From Meiothermus taiwanensis DSM 14542 (GTDB taxonomy: Bacteria; Deinococcota; Deinococci; Deinococcales; Thermaceae): a stretch of 64,000 nucleotides of DNA. Positions within the stretch are counted from its first letter, which is position 1. Every line of letters begins with the position of its first letter. The position numbers and the translations under genes were made by a program. Below, one piece after another: positions 18,086-26,818 of the stretch. The DNA is taken from positions 1-64,000 of the forward strand of contig AXWR01000011.1 of NCBI GenBank assembly GCA_000482765.1. Reading direction: 5' to 3'. The notes below the pieces were generated by a model that worked only from the letters and a program-made list of their open reading frames with translations, was not told the DNA's origin and did no database searches.

Positions 18086-19291
18086 ATGAAAAAACTCAAG
18101 ACCTGCCGCTCGTGTGGTTCAGGTGAGCTGATGCTTTTTCTCAGTCTGGGAAGAATTCCCTTCACAAGCATTCTGAGCGCCCACCAACTAGCCATCCCTG
18201 AAGAACGCGGCAGCCTCGAGGTCGCCTTTTGTCAGCGTTGCAGCCTGGTACAGCTGGCCGGCGATACCCTCGAGAACCCCCCGGCGGCTCCTCTGCCATG
18301 GGCGGAAAGCTTGCTGGAAACCTTGCCAAACAGCCACCGGATCGGCCCCCAGACGGTGGCTGTGGCGCTGGAAGGCAGCAATCCGCTGCAGCTACAGGAA
18401 ATCGCACAGGCCGGGGCCCGTGTGTTTTACCTCGAGCCCCACCCTGAGCGGGCCAGAGCAGCATCCAGCAAAGGCATTCATATCCGCGAGGAGCCTTTCA
18501 ATCGCAGCTACGTTAAGGCGCTGCTCGAAGAGGGGTTGCGGGCCGCGGTAATTCTGGCCAATCAGCTACCCACCTACTACAGTGATCTCAACAGCCTGTT
18601 TGAAAGCCTGGCTGCCCTGCTCGATCCAGAGGGCGTGGTCGTGCTGGAATTGCCCTATGTGCGTGCGCTGCTCGAGGCCCGGCAGTTTGCGCAGTTTGCA
18701 CACCACCGGCTCCACTACTTCTCGGTGCATGCCCTCCACCAACTAGCCAGCCGCCACGGCTTGCGGGCCGTGGCACTCGAAGAACTAAACACAGGCCACC
18801 TACGATATTTCCTTGGCAAAAACCAACCAGCCGAAACACTGGTAGACCGGTACTTAAAAAAAGAACAGCAGCTTGGTCTGACCGATTCAATCTATTACCT
18901 CGAGTTTGCCTCCCACATCGCCGCGATACGCGAAGCCCTGGTTGCCCTGCTCACCGAGCTGCGCGCACGCGGGCGGAGGGTGGCTGCCTTTGGAGCCAGC
19001 ACCCATGGCATGGTCTTGCTCAACTACGCTGGGTTGGGGCACGAGGTTATCGATTTTGTAGTGGATCGCGATGTCAACACACAAGGGCGCTTTCTAGCCG
19101 GGGTGCATATCCCCATTCACGGGACAAAAAAGCTGCTGGAAGCCCGACCCGACTACCTGCTGCTACTAGATCACCTACCCGACGAGATCCCCCCGGTGCT
19201 CGAGGCCTATCTCCAGGCGGGGGGAAAGTTTGTGGTAGCCACCCCTCACCCCGAAATTCTGAAGTCCCCCATCCAGCAGTCTGGCCGGTGA
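18086..19291 (+). CDS. C-methyltransferase-like protein with Zn-ribbon and Methyltransf_14 domain
   Basis: A 401-aa protein with the three-part layout of NDP-sugar C-methyltransferases: an N-terminal four-Cys zinc site (CRSCGSG and FCQRCSLVQL), a central SAM-type Rossmann region and a C-terminal domain with AAFGASTHGMVLLNYAG and VVDRDVNTQGRFLAGVHI. The normal motif I (E-x-G-S-N-D-G) is reduced to LEGSNPLQL and the usual start of the core is shortened, so SAM binding is uncertain. It stands alone, far from sugar genes. It may act in surface-polysaccharide synthesis or have a changed role. Confidence 0.7.
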   Translation: MKKLKTCRSCGSGELMLFLSLGRIPFTSILSAHQLAIPEERGSLEVAFCQRCSLVQLAGDTLENPPAAPLPWAESLLETLPNSHRIGPQTVAVALEGSNPLQLQEIAQAGARVFYLEPHPERARAASSKGIHIREEPFNRSYVKALLEEGLRAAVILANQLPTYYSDLNSLFESLAALLDPEGVVVLELPYVRALLEARQFAQFAHHRLHYFSVHALHQLASRHGLRAVALEELNTGHLRYFLGKNQPAETLVDRYLKKEQQLGLTDSIYYLEFASHIAAIREALVALLTELRARGRRVAAFGASTHGMVLLNYAGLGHEVIDFVVDRDVNTQGRFLAGVHIPIHGTKKLLEARPDYLLLLDHLPDEIPPVLEAYLQAGGKFVVATPHPEILKSPIQQSGR

Positions 19292-19349
19292 GCACCGGTC
19301 AAAATACGCTTTAGCGGGGTATTCGTAGGAAACGCTCTAAAAGGAGGAT

Positions 19350-19368
19350 CCCCGGCTGGCGACCGGGG
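19350..19368. repeat. GC-rich hairpin in an AT-rich spacer
   Basis: CCCCGG, a 7-nt loop, CCGGGG, preceded by AAAAGGAGGAT and followed by 110 bp of distinctly AT-rich sequence with no gene. It sits between two convergent genes and could terminate the gene at 18086. The shape recalls the ends of IS200/IS605 elements, but no transposase remnant accompanies it. Confidence 0.4.
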
Positions 19369-19503
19369 AGCTACATGAAGCGTCTGGCATAATCAATGTA
19401 TCATATGTTCTATTTTTAATCAACAGTTTGCAATCTATTGCAGATTTATGCACGTAGTGTCTAGATAAAAATGGTTATATGCTACATATTTATTTTACAT
19501 TTT

Positions 19504-19860
19504 TCATTTCCGGCCCTCCCCTTTCCAGCCTTCAAAGGCTTCCTGAAAGCGAGCCTCGAGCACCCCCTGCACGCTGAAAACAAAGCTTCGATACCGCTCA
19601 ATCAGTTCCAGCGCCTCCGCTGTAAGGGCGCTGCCGCCGCCCCCCTCACCGCCCGAGAAGCGCTCGAGCAAAGCAAACCCCAGGCCGGTCTCGGCTTGCC
19701 TAAGGCGATCCCATGCTGTGCGGTAGCTTAGCCCAACTGCCTTAGCCCCGGCCTTGAGGCTGCCCTGCTCAGCAACTGCCTGCAGCAGGCGTAGGGTTCC
19801 AGGGCCCAGCACAAAGCCACCCGAATCGGACTCGAGCCAGAATTTCATCCTGAGCCGCAT
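19504..19860 (-). CDS. ModE-type winged-helix regulator (N-terminal domain only)
   Basis: A 118-aa LysR-like/ModE-like HTH protein. GPGTLRLLQAVAEQGSLKAG, AKAVGLSYRTAWDRL and the wing FALLERFSGGEGGGGSALT reproduce the ModE DNA-binding domain, and the C-terminal helix ELIERYRSFVFSVQGVLEA serves as its dimer helix. There is no molybdate-binding (MOP/TOBE) domain, as in the short ModE-like regulators. No molybdate transporter is in the window. The start is ATG 19860 or 19848; TACGCT six bases before 19860 supports the former. Confidence 0.82.
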   Translation of the reverse strand: MRLRMKFWLESDSGGFVLGPGTLRLLQAVAEQGSLKAGAKAVGLSYRTAWDRLRQAETGLGFALLERFSGGEGGGGSALTAEALELIERYRSFVFSVQGVLEARFQEAFEGWKGEGRK

Positions 19861-19872
19861 GACTTAAGCGTA
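19861..19872 (-). promoter_or_regulatory. TANNNT -10 box, leaderless start
   Basis: On the minus strand TACGCT (19872-19867) is six bases before ATG 19860, without a ribosome site. Confidence 0.45.
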
Positions 19873-20052
19873 CACGAGGGCCGGGTCAACCGCAGGCTTT
19901 CGTTATCTGCATGCGTTACCACATCGTTTCGTACTCGATGGCCTTGCATAGGCAAGTAACGTGGAAAATTGCTTACGTTTAAGGGCTGTGTTCCCCTGGC
20001 TTTACGTCGGTGTTATGGGCAGTTAGATACAGTCTTATCACGTGGTCTTCAA

Positions 20053-21918
20053 ATGAAAAGCCTCAAACCTTCGCTTCACGAGATTCAGGATCGCTTTACC
20101 AAAGACGTGTTGTACGGTGAAGTGGTTGGTAGTACCAGCGACTGCGGGGTCATCCGGCTGGGGGTAGATGCCGAGGCCAAAATCTCAGTGGAGTCGGGCG
20201 CTCTGCGCTTCGCACCACTGGACACCCCTGGCTGGGGCCGGCAGGGCATCGCCTATGGGCCCTTCACAGCCCAGGCCGGCCTGGCCTTTGGGGTTTTCAT
20301 GCTCAACGGCCACAACAACTCCCAAACCTTCTCCCAGCCCCTCGAAGCTGCACAGCACCCCTCCAGAAGACAGCCCCACCCCAGTCTCAAAAGCCCCTTC
20401 AAGGCACATTTTTCATCCACGCTGCTGCAAGAAAATCTGGCGGTGGGTTGGTTTGATCACCCCGCACCCGCACGGCCCCTCGAGGCCGGCCAGGCATTCG
20501 TAATGCAAGGGCATCCCATCGCCAACGGTAGACTGTGTGCCGCAACGGTGCAAGGACTGCAGCATCTGCTTTTGGACATGCCAAACATCCCTATCTATTT
20601 CCTCTCGGTGCTCCGTGCGAAAGGGGTCATCTTTTACGCTGGATCCAGCGCAGGTCACCGACACCTACCCGCACTGCCCAGACTACGCCCGCTGGCTATA
20701 GATCCCTACGATCTGGGCACACCGGTGCTGTACGCCGGAATCCACCAGTCCATCCTGGGGGAAAATGGAGGCCAGGCCGATACCCGCGTGTACGGGGTGC
20801 GGGTGGTGCACGTGCCTGAATGGCAAGGGTACGGTACAGCCCTGATTGTAGACCCACAGCCCCAGCTGGGTCGTAAAGCCGCCCTGGGGGGGGTCTGGCG
20901 GCTGGAAGGGCCGGGTATGTTACTGACTCCCAGGGAACCAGGGGGGCTGTTCCATGTGCGGCTTACAGCACCGGCCAGCCTCATCTGGCGCTACCGCGAC
21001 CCGGATCACCACCTAGCCCTCGAGCTCAGCCGCCAGGAGGTTCGGCTGCATCTGCGGTACGGGGGCAAAACATATCTGCTAGCCAGTGAACCCCACCCAT
21101 ACCTCACCCAAGACCCCCACTGGGTGCAGGTGCTGGATGACGGGCGGGCCCTCAACATTACCCTGGACGGTAGCCCACTCTTCAGCGAAAAGCCTCTGCA
21201 CGAGCCCCGTCTAGGCCAGGAAACTGGGGTGGGGTTAAAAGGACAGGCCGCCGACCTCGAGGTGCACCCCCGGGAAATCAATCTGCCACCCGCACTGGAA
21301 CTGGGCCACCCCTGGCAGGTAAAAGGCCAGCAGACGGTCTTTGTCCCCCACCTCAACCAGGCCGCCGAAAACCTGCTGCTCACCTGGGAGCCCACCATGG
21401 GGCCCGGCGCCTTGATGCCTGCCGAGGGCGGGCTAACCATTGAAGCCGCGGGCCTCGAGCGCACCGTCTACACCATCCCCTGGGAACAAGCCAACTTCGC
21501 CGATCTGGAGTGTGAAATCCTACCTCCCGAAAAAAATGGGAAACGGCAAGCGCAAAGCCGGGCCGGGGTCTGTTTCTGGCAGGATGCCCAGCACCACCTG
21601 GTGGTGGCCTTATCCCTTGATGAAAGCGAGCACGCGGTAGTAGCCATGCTGCGCCTGGCGGGCTACGAAGACCCCTACAGCAAAGTCTGGACGCATGTAC
21701 CCGATAAACTCTATTTCGGCGTGCCTGTCCGGCTTCGCGCCGTTTGCGATGGAGGGCAGTTTCAGGTCTACCTCGACGATGAGCCCGTGCTGTACCGGGC
21801 CCTTCGCGACATCTACCCAGGCGCCGACCGCCTCGAGATCCGGCGGGTTGGTCTGGCCCTGAGCGGCTATGGCAGAGATACCGGCAGTATCTTTCGCGCC
21901 TGGGTTGCTCGCAAGTAA
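20053..21918 (+). CDS. hypothetical protein (621 aa), predicted beta-sandwich domains
   Basis: No family recognised. The N-terminal third is a mixed region (STSDCGVIRLGVDAEAKISV, GPFTAQAGLAFGVFMLNGHN). The C-terminal half has two stretches with the feel of concanavalin-like or DUF1080-like sandwiches: one with HHLALELSRQEVRLHLRYGG and HWVQVLDDGRALNITLDG, one with CFWQDAQHHLVVALSLDES and VPVRLRAVCDGGQFQVYLDD, the usual solute-exposed strand pattern of laminarin-type lectin domains. No signal peptide is evident. ATG 20053 is preferred; an open frame back to TTG 19969 lacks a ribosome site. It is flanked by spacers of 192 and 263 bp. Confidence 0.65.
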   Translation: MKSLKPSLHEIQDRFTKDVLYGEVVGSTSDCGVIRLGVDAEAKISVESGALRFAPLDTPGWGRQGIAYGPFTAQAGLAFGVFMLNGHNNSQTFSQPLEAAQHPSRRQPHPSLKSPFKAHFSSTLLQENLAVGWFDHPAPARPLEAGQAFVMQGHPIANGRLCAATVQGLQHLLLDMPNIPIYFLSVLRAKGVIFYAGSSAGHRHLPALPRLRPLAIDPYDLGTPVLYAGIHQSILGENGGQADTRVYGVRVVHVPEWQGYGTALIVDPQPQLGRKAALGGVWRLEGPGMLLTPREPGGLFHVRLTAPASLIWRYRDPDHHLALELSRQEVRLHLRYGGKTYLLASEPHPYLTQDPHWVQVLDDGRALNITLDGSPLFSEKPLHEPRLGQETGVGLKGQAADLEVHPREINLPPALELGHPWQVKGQQTVFVPHLNQAAENLLLTWEPTMGPGALMPAEGGLTIEAAGLERTVYTIPWEQANFADLECEILPPEKNGKRQAQSRAGVCFWQDAQHHLVVALSLDESEHAVVAMLRLAGYEDPYSKVWTHVPDKLYFGVPVRLRAVCDGGQFQVYLDDEPVLYRALRDIYPGADRLEIRRVGLALSGYGRDTGSIFRAWVARK

Positions 21919-21923
21919 CAAAT

Positions 21924-22050
21924 TTCGGCTAGTTCGATGCCGGAAGGCGGCGAACTAACCCGACCGAAGTTATCCGCGTAGCGGAGGGCGATACCGCCCC
22001 TTGGAAGGGCCTGCCCTGGGATGCCAAAAGACAGCCTCTTGCTTTGGATG
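21924..22050 (-). repeat. dispersed intergenic hairpin repeat, copy D (inverted)
   Basis: Read on the minus strand: GGTCATCCAAAGCAAGAG, GGCATCCC, CCCTTCCAAGGGGCGGTAT, the CTCCGCTACGCGGATAAC block, then CGGTCGGGTTAGTTCGCC, GGCGAACTAG. It lies between the 621-aa gene and aspC. The final GAATCTGGTAT is degraded. Confidence 0.75.
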
Positions 22051-22181
22051 ACCCCGGTACAACGCTCTAGCGATCGACAGACACAACAAGCTACCCCGCA
22101 ATCACCCGTCGGTCATGATGCTCACTTTAGACAAGGCCAAGCGCAGCGGTCGAAAGGACTGGGCGGTCTCTGCTAGGGTTT

Positions 22182-23333
22182 CTACAGAATGGAGGCGATG
22201 CGCTCTAAGGCCTTGCGGATGTTCTCCTCGCTGGTGGCGTAGCTGAAGCGCACGTGGTGGGGGGCGGCAAAATCGGTTCCCGGCACCACCGCTACCCTGG
22301 CCTCGTTGAGGAGCTTGAGGGCCGCCCTGTTCTCATCGGGGTCAATTTTGGAGACATCCGAGAGGACATAAAAAGCCCCGCTCACCTTGGGGGTGGGCAG
22401 GCCCAGGGCGTTCAGGCCGTCCACAATGATGCCGCGGCGGGCCCGGTAGGCCTCGCGGGCCATGGAGATGAACTTTTGCGCTTCCTCCACGTTGTTCAGG
22501 GCCTCCACCATGGCCCACTGGGCGATGGTGTCGGGGCTGGTGGTGGACTGGCTGGAGACATCGATAATGCCCTTGATCACGTCCTTGGGGCCTCCGGCGT
22601 AGCCGATGCGCCAGCCGGTCATGGCAAAGGCCTTGGCCGCGCCGTTGACGGTGATGGTACGGTCGGGGGCCACGTGGGCGGGCGAGAAGTGCTCGCCTTC
22701 GTAGATGAGGTGCTCGTAAATTTCGTCGGAGACGATGTAGCAGTCGTGCTTGTTGGCCAGTTCGGCGATGGCTGCCAGCACCTCTTTGGGGTACACCGCC
22801 CCGGTGGGGTTGCCGGGAGAATTAACCACAATAGCCTTGGTACGGGGGGTTATCCTGCGCTCAATTTCGGCGGGGTCGGGAATGAAGCCCGACTCGGGGC
22901 CGGTATTGACCTCCACCGGCACCCCCTCGGCAAAACGCACCATCTCGGGGTAGCTCACCCAGTAAGGGCCAATTACGATTACCTCGTCGCCGGGGTCGAG
23001 GATGGCCTGGAACAGGTTGAACAGGGCCTGTTTACCGCCCACGGTCACCACGGTCTGGTCGGGGGGGATATCCAGCCCGTTCTCCCGTTTGAACTTGGCG
23101 CTGATGGCCTCGCGCAGCTCGGGGATGCCCGCCGGTGGGGCGTATTTGGTTTTGCCGGCGGCCATGGCCCGGGCGGCGGCGTCCTTGACGAACTGCGGGG
23201 TATCGAAGTCGGGCTCGCCTGCGGTCATGGCGATGAGGTCGACACCCTGCCGGCGCAGCTCGAGGGCCTTGGCATTAACCGCCACGGTGGAGGACGGCTT
23301 CATGGTTTTGACGCGCTTGGAGAGGCCTCGCAT
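22182..23333 (-). CDS. aspC: aspartate aminotransferase (class I/II PLP aminotransferase)
   Basis: A 383-aa cytosolic aminotransferase interconverting aspartate/oxaloacetate and glutamate/2-oxoglutarate. It is of the Thermus AspAT (subgroup Ib) type: LSKRVKTMKPSSTVAVNAKA, TAGEPDFDTP, then the Asn-Pro element VNSPGNPTGAVY and the PLP lysine in NGAAKAFAMTGWRIGYAGGP (near 233). The C-terminal FRFSY-like element is HHVRFSYATSEENI with the substrate-binding Arg. Length matches. Related specificities such as prephenate are possible in this subgroup. It is monocistronic or first of a unit ending at 22182. Confidence 0.92.
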   Translation of the reverse strand: MRGLSKRVKTMKPSSTVAVNAKALELRRQGVDLIAMTAGEPDFDTPQFVKDAAARAMAAGKTKYAPPAGIPELREAISAKFKRENGLDIPPDQTVVTVGGKQALFNLFQAILDPGDEVIVIGPYWVSYPEMVRFAEGVPVEVNTGPESGFIPDPAEIERRITPRTKAIVVNSPGNPTGAVYPKEVLAAIAELANKHDCYIVSDEIYEHLIYEGEHFSPAHVAPDRTITVNGAAKAFAMTGWRIGYAGGPKDVIKGIIDVSSQSTTSPDTIAQWAMVEALNNVEEAQKFISMAREAYRARRGIIVDGLNALGLPTPKVSGAFYVLSDVSKIDPDENRAALKLLNEARVAVVPGTDFAAPHHVRFSYATSEENIRKALERIASIL

Positions 23334-23376
23334 ATCCGTAGATTGTCCTGGGTTCGGGGCTTCAGGTCAAGGGTAG

Positions 23377-23910
23377 TTAGAGCCGCTCGAGCCAGCCTCT
23401 CCCCGGCTCAGGGGGTCGCACCGGCCACGCGCCCTGCCGCATGTGCTCTTCAACCTGCTGCACCGCACGCAGGGCCTGCTCCACCCATTCAGCCGGGTAA
23501 AGCGGGGCTTTGCCTGCGAACTCCTCGAGGTCGAAGGTCTGGCAGGCGTGGTCGGCCTTGCACTTGACATCTATCTCCAGGTCGTACTGCCAGATGCGCC
23601 CGGGCTCGAAGCGCGGGGGCGTCTGGATGTTCCAGTAGTACTCGAGCACCCTGCCCTCCGCATCCAGGTCGGGGCCGCCCGAATACCAACGCCCCACAAA
23701 GAACGCAACGTAGGCCTGGTGGCCCACCCGCAGCACCCGCTGCTTGCTCTCGTGGTGAAACTCGAAGCCCAGCGGCATGTGCACCAGCAGCGCGTCCTCG
23801 CGCATTTCGTGAACCCGGGCCTCCCACCAGTAGTGCAGGGTGTGGGCCGGGTATTTCCAGAATTCGATGCGCACAACCTGTCCAATCGGGTAGCGGATCA
23901 CAGGGGTCAT
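23377..23910 (-). CDS. DUF402 family protein (nucleoside phosphatase-like)
   Basis: A 177-aa cytosolic protein of the DUF402/Ntdp family. The central barrel has the conserved YYWNIQTPPRFEPG and WQYDLEIDVKCK segments and the acidic QTFDLEEFAGK that bind metal and phosphate in characterised members, some of which hydrolyse nucleoside di/triphosphates or fluorophosphates. The C-terminal helix pair (EWVEQALRAVQQVEEHM) is typical. The gene lies upstream of and parallel to aspC with a 43-bp gap, and divergent from paaA. Confidence 0.8.
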   Translation of the reverse strand: MTPVIRYPIGQVVRIEFWKYPAHTLHYWWEARVHEMREDALLVHMPLGFEFHHESKQRVLRVGHQAYVAFFVGRWYSGGPDLDAEGRVLEYYWNIQTPPRFEPGRIWQYDLEIDVKCKADHACQTFDLEEFAGKAPLYPAEWVEQALRAVQQVEEHMRQGAWPVRPPEPGRGWLERL

Positions 23911-23995
23911 CCTAGCAGGCCATGGATACGGCGGCCGTTCCCGGTCTGTGTGTTAATCACTTTGATTTTTGAGGCGCCTCGAGCTAAACTAGCAA

Positions 23996-24015
23996 AAACT
24001 AACGAGCGTTAGTTT
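23996..24015 (+). promoter_or_regulatory. PaaR-type palindromic operator before paaABCD
   Basis: AAACTAACG, centre AG, CGTTAGTTT: nine-base perfect arms. It contains C-T-AACG-AG-CGTT-A-G, which fits the CNAACGNNCGTTNG site I recall for Thermus thermophilus PaaR, a TetR-family repressor released by phenylacetyl-CoA. It ends 17 bp before the paaA start codon. The paaR gene is not in the window. Confidence 0.75.
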
Positions 24016-24032
24016 GGTAGGTGGGAGGAGAT

Positions 24033-25004
24033 ATGCCAATCAAGTACGGAGTACCCAGCGACCCCGACTACAACGAGCGCCTGCGCGAGTTTGAGGCCCG
24101 CATCGCCCGCGGGGAAAAGATCGAGCCCGGCGACTGGATGCCCGAGGAGTACCGCCGCCAGCTCATTCGCATGATCTCGCAGCACGCCCACTCCGAGGTG
24201 GTGGGGATGCTGCCCGAGGGGGCCTGGATCACCCGCGCCCCCACCCTCAAGCGCAAGATGATCCTGGTGGCCAAGGTGCAGGACGAGGCCGGGCACGGCC
24301 AGTACCTCTACCACGCCGCCGAGACCCTGGGCATATCGCGCGAGGCCATGCTGGAAGCCCTGCTCTCGGGCAAGGCCAAGTACTCCTCCATCTTCAACTA
24401 CCCCACCCTCACCTGGGCCGACATCGGTACCATCGGCTGGCTGGTGGACGGGGCCGCCATCAAGAACCAGACCATGCTGGCCCAGTGCTCCTATGGCCCC
24501 TACAGCCGGGCCATGGTGCGCATCTGCGCCGAGGAGACCTTCCACCACAAGCAGGGCAAGGAGATGGTGCTCCTCTACGCCAAGGGCACGCCCAAGCAGC
24601 GCCAGATGGCCCAGGACGCCATCAACCGCTGGTGGTGGCCGGCCCTGATGATGATGGGCCCCCACGACAAGGACAGCCCCAACACCGAAATTCTGGTGCG
24701 CTGGGGTATCAAGACCAAGACCAACGACCAGGTGCGCCAGGAGTTCATCAACGAGCACGCGCCCGAGATCCTGGAAGCGGGCCTCAGCATCCCCGACCCC
24801 GAGCTGCGCTACGACGAACAAACCGGCAACTGGCGGCACGGGCCCATCAACTGGGACGAGTTCTGGCAGGTGGTGAGCGGCAACGGCCCCATGAACAAAG
24901 AGCGCCTGGAGGCCCGTCGGCGGGCCCATGCCGAGGGGGCCTGGGTGCGCGAGGCCCTGGAAGCCTACGCCGCCAAGAAGCAAAAGGCCGCCCTTGCCGT
25001 GTAG
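24033..25004 (+). CDS. paaA: 1,2-phenylacetyl-CoA epoxidase subunit PaaA
   Basis: A 323-aa catalytic diiron subunit of the phenylacetyl-CoA epoxidase complex, which oxygenates the aromatic ring in aerobic phenylacetate breakdown. Diiron ligands are visible in two ExxH pairs: [15 protein letters not shown] (near 84) and [11 protein letters not shown] (near 166). The start is ATG 24033, with GGGAGGAG six bases upstream, giving [17 protein letters not shown]. It heads an operon with paaB 18 bp downstream and sits right behind the PaaR-type operator. Confidence 0.96.
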   Translation: MPIKYGVPSDPDYNERLREFEARIARGEKIEPGDWMPEEYRRQLIRMISQHAHSEVVGMLPEGAWITRAPTLKRKMILVAKVQDEAGHGQYLYHAAETLGISREAMLEALLSGKAKYSSIFNYPTLTWADIGTIGWLVDGAAIKNQTMLAQCSYGPYSRAMVRICAEETFHHKQGKEMVLLYAKGTPKQRQMAQDAINRWWWPALMMMGPHDKDSPNTEILVRWGIKTKTNDQVRQEFINEHAPEILEAGLSIPDPELRYDEQTGNWRHGPINWDEFWQVVSGNGPMNKERLEARRRAHAEGAWVREALEAYAAKKQKAALAV

Positions 25005-25022
25005 CGCTGCGGAGGAGGCCTT

Positions 25023-25586
25023 ATGGATACACAATGGCCCCGCTGGGAAGTCTTCAAGCAGGACACCCCTTCCAAGCCCCATCAGGCGGTGGGCTCGGTG
25101 CACGCCGTCGACCCCGAACACGCCCTCCTGACCGCCCGTAATGTCTTTGCCCGGCGGCCCCAGGCGGTGAGCATGTGGGTGGCTCGAGCCGAAGATGTCT
25201 ACGCCTGGACCAAAGAGGAGATTCTCGAGGGCCTGGCAACCGCCAAAGCCGATCCCAGCCTGGGCACGGCCTGCCGATACCTGGTCTTTCGCAAAACCAG
25301 CCACAAGCGCTCCATGACCTTTGTGGACCATGTGGGCGAGGTGGAGGCCCGCACGCCCGAGGAGGCCCTCCAACAAGCCCAGGCCCGCTTCAGCGACAGC
25401 GAGGCCCTGGCCTGGTGGATTGTTCCGGCCGATAAGGTGTACCAGAGCGACCCCAGCCAGGAGACGGTGGAAAGCTGGTTTGCCCCGGCCAGGGATAAAA
25501 CCTACAAGCAGCAGCAGTACTACGCCACGGTGGGTTCTCACATCAGCAAGCACAAACGGTGGCGGGGGGTGGAAGATGAGGAGTGA
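25023..25586 (+). CDS. paaB: 1,2-phenylacetyl-CoA epoxidase subunit PaaB, two-domain form
   Basis: A 187-aa structural subunit of the epoxidase. E. coli PaaB is about 95 residues; here two PaaB-like units are in tandem: residues 5-60 ([49 protein letters not shown]) and about 84-145 ([48 protein letters not shown]). A further 40-residue tail follows. The start has AGGAGG nearby. Its TGA lies eleven bases into paaC, so the two are coupled. Confidence 0.92.
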   Translation: MDTQWPRWEVFKQDTPSKPHQAVGSVHAVDPEHALLTARNVFARRPQAVSMWVARAEDVYAWTKEEILEGLATAKADPSLGTACRYLVFRKTSHKRSMTFVDHVGEVEARTPEEALQQAQARFSDSEALAWWIVPADKVYQSDPSQETVESWFAPARDKTYKQQQYYATVGSHISKHKRWRGVEDEE

Positions 25587-26334
25587 AGTCCGTGAGGCCC
25601 TGATCGCCAAACTGACCGCGCTGGCCGACGACGAGGTCATCCTGGCCCACCGCAACAGCGAGTGGGTCGGCCATGGGCCTATTCTGGAAGAGGACATCGC
25701 CCTGGCCAACATTGTGCAGGACGAGCTGGGCCACGCCACCTTGTGGTATGGTTTGCGCCAGCAGCTCGACGGCTCCGATCCCGACCAACTGGCCTTTTTC
25801 CGCGACGCCAACGAGTACCGCTGCTGCGAGCTGGTGGAGCTGCCCAAGGGCGACTGGGCCTTCACCATGCTCAGGCAGTACCTGTTCGACCTCTACGAGG
25901 CGCTCTGGCTCGAGGCCGCCCGGCACAGCACCTACCCGCCTCTGGCCGAGGCCGTGCAAAAAATCATCCGCGAGGAGCGCTTCCACCTGCAGCACACCCA
26001 GGCCTGGATCGAGCGGCTGGGCCAGGGCACCGAGGAGTCCAACCGGCGCTTGCAGCAGGCCCTGGAGATGCAGTGGAGCTATGCCCAGCAGCTTTTTGTG
26101 CCCATCCCTGGTGAAGAGCTGCTAATAGCCGAGGGCCTCGTGCCCGACCTGGCCCCCGTAAAAGAACGCTGGCTCGAGCACAGCACCCGCCACCTGCAAG
26201 CCGCTGGCCTCAAGCTGCCCATCAACCCCGGCTACCAGCCCACCTCCCGCGCCTACCACACCGAGCACCTGTGGAGCCTTCTGGCCGAGATGCAGTCCAC
26301 CGCCCGCTGGGACGCCGAAGCCAAGGTTTGGTAA
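25576..26334 (+). CDS. paaC: 1,2-phenylacetyl-CoA epoxidase subunit PaaC
   Basis: A 252-aa ferritin-like partner of PaaA. In the enteric enzyme PaaC is structural and has lost iron ligands. This one keeps both ExxH pairs, [13 protein letters not shown] (near 49) and [13 protein letters not shown] (near 133), plus carboxylates in LEEDIALAN and [10 protein letters not shown]. The start ATG 25576 overlaps paaB by eleven bases and is preceded by GGTGGAAG. The open frame continues far upstream, but inside paaB. Stop TAA is one base before paaD. Confidence 0.93.
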   Translation: MRSEVREALIAKLTALADDEVILAHRNSEWVGHGPILEEDIALANIVQDELGHATLWYGLRQQLDGSDPDQLAFFRDANEYRCCELVELPKGDWAFTMLRQYLFDLYEALWLEAARHSTYPPLAEAVQKIIREERFHLQHTQAWIERLGQGTEESNRRLQQALEMQWSYAQQLFVPIPGEELLIAEGLVPDLAPVKERWLEHSTRHLQAAGLKLPINPGYQPTSRAYHTEHLWSLLAEMQSTARWDAEAKVW

Positions 26335-26335
26335 C

Positions 26336-26818
26336 ATGACCACCGAGCAAGTCTGGAAAGCCCTGGCCCAGATTCCCGACCCCGAGATTCCGGTGGTCAA
26401 CGTGGTCGAGATGGGCATCGTGCGGGGTGTGGAGATCGAGGGCAACAAAGCCACCATCACCATGACCCCCACCTTCTCGGGCTGCCCGGCCCTGCACCTC
26501 ATCCGAGAACAGCTCGAGCGCACCGCCCGCGCTTTGGGCTTCGATTCGGTCGAGGTTCGGACGGTTCTGTCCCCCCCCTGGAGCACCGACTGGATCACCC
26601 CCGAGGCCAAGGAGCGCCTGCGCCGGTACGGGATTGCACCCCCCAAACCCAGCAGCGCGCAGGATTTTTTGATAGAGCTCGAGCCCGCCCCCACCCCCTG
26701 CCCCCGCTGCGGCTCCCTCAACACATCGGTAAAAAACACCTTTGGCCCCACCCTGTGCAAGGCCATCTACGTGTGCAACAACTGCCAGGAGCCCTTCGAG
26801 GGCTTCAAAACCGTGTAG
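26336..26818 (+). CDS. paaD: phenylacetate degradation protein PaaD (MIP18/DUF59 + Zn ribbon)
   Basis: A 160-aa protein: an N-terminal MIP18/SufT-like domain (IPDPEIPVVNVVEMGIVRGV and FSGCPALHLI with the conserved Cys) and a C-terminal zinc ribbon (CPRCGSLNT and CNNCQEPFEGF). PaaD is thought to mature the iron-sulfur reductase PaaE. It is the last gene of paaABCD; paaE, the reductase, does not follow. A small hairpin CCAAAA/TTTTGG around 26843-26860 lies in the spacer after it. Confidence 0.93.
   Translation: MTTEQVWKALAQIPDPEIPVVNVVEMGIVRGVEIEGNKATITMTPTFSGCPALHLIREQLERTARALGFDSVEVRTVLSPPWSTDWITPEAKERLRRYGIAPPKPSSAQDFLIELEPAPTPCPRCGSLNTSVKNTFGPTLCKAIYVCNNCQEPFEGFKTV

Noticed and set aside
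19350..19368. End of an IS200/IS605 element
   Set aside because: The hairpin shape fits, but there is no tnpA or tnpB remnant within reach and no second end.
22254..23567. 437-codon open frame antisense to aspC
   Set aside because: The family, active-site lysine and start of aspC are clear on the minus strand; this is a shadow frame.
24009..25868. 619-codon open frame antisense to paaA-paaB-paaC
   Set aside because: It spans three well-recognised genes on the opposite strand and has a low-complexity Gly/His/Val composition.
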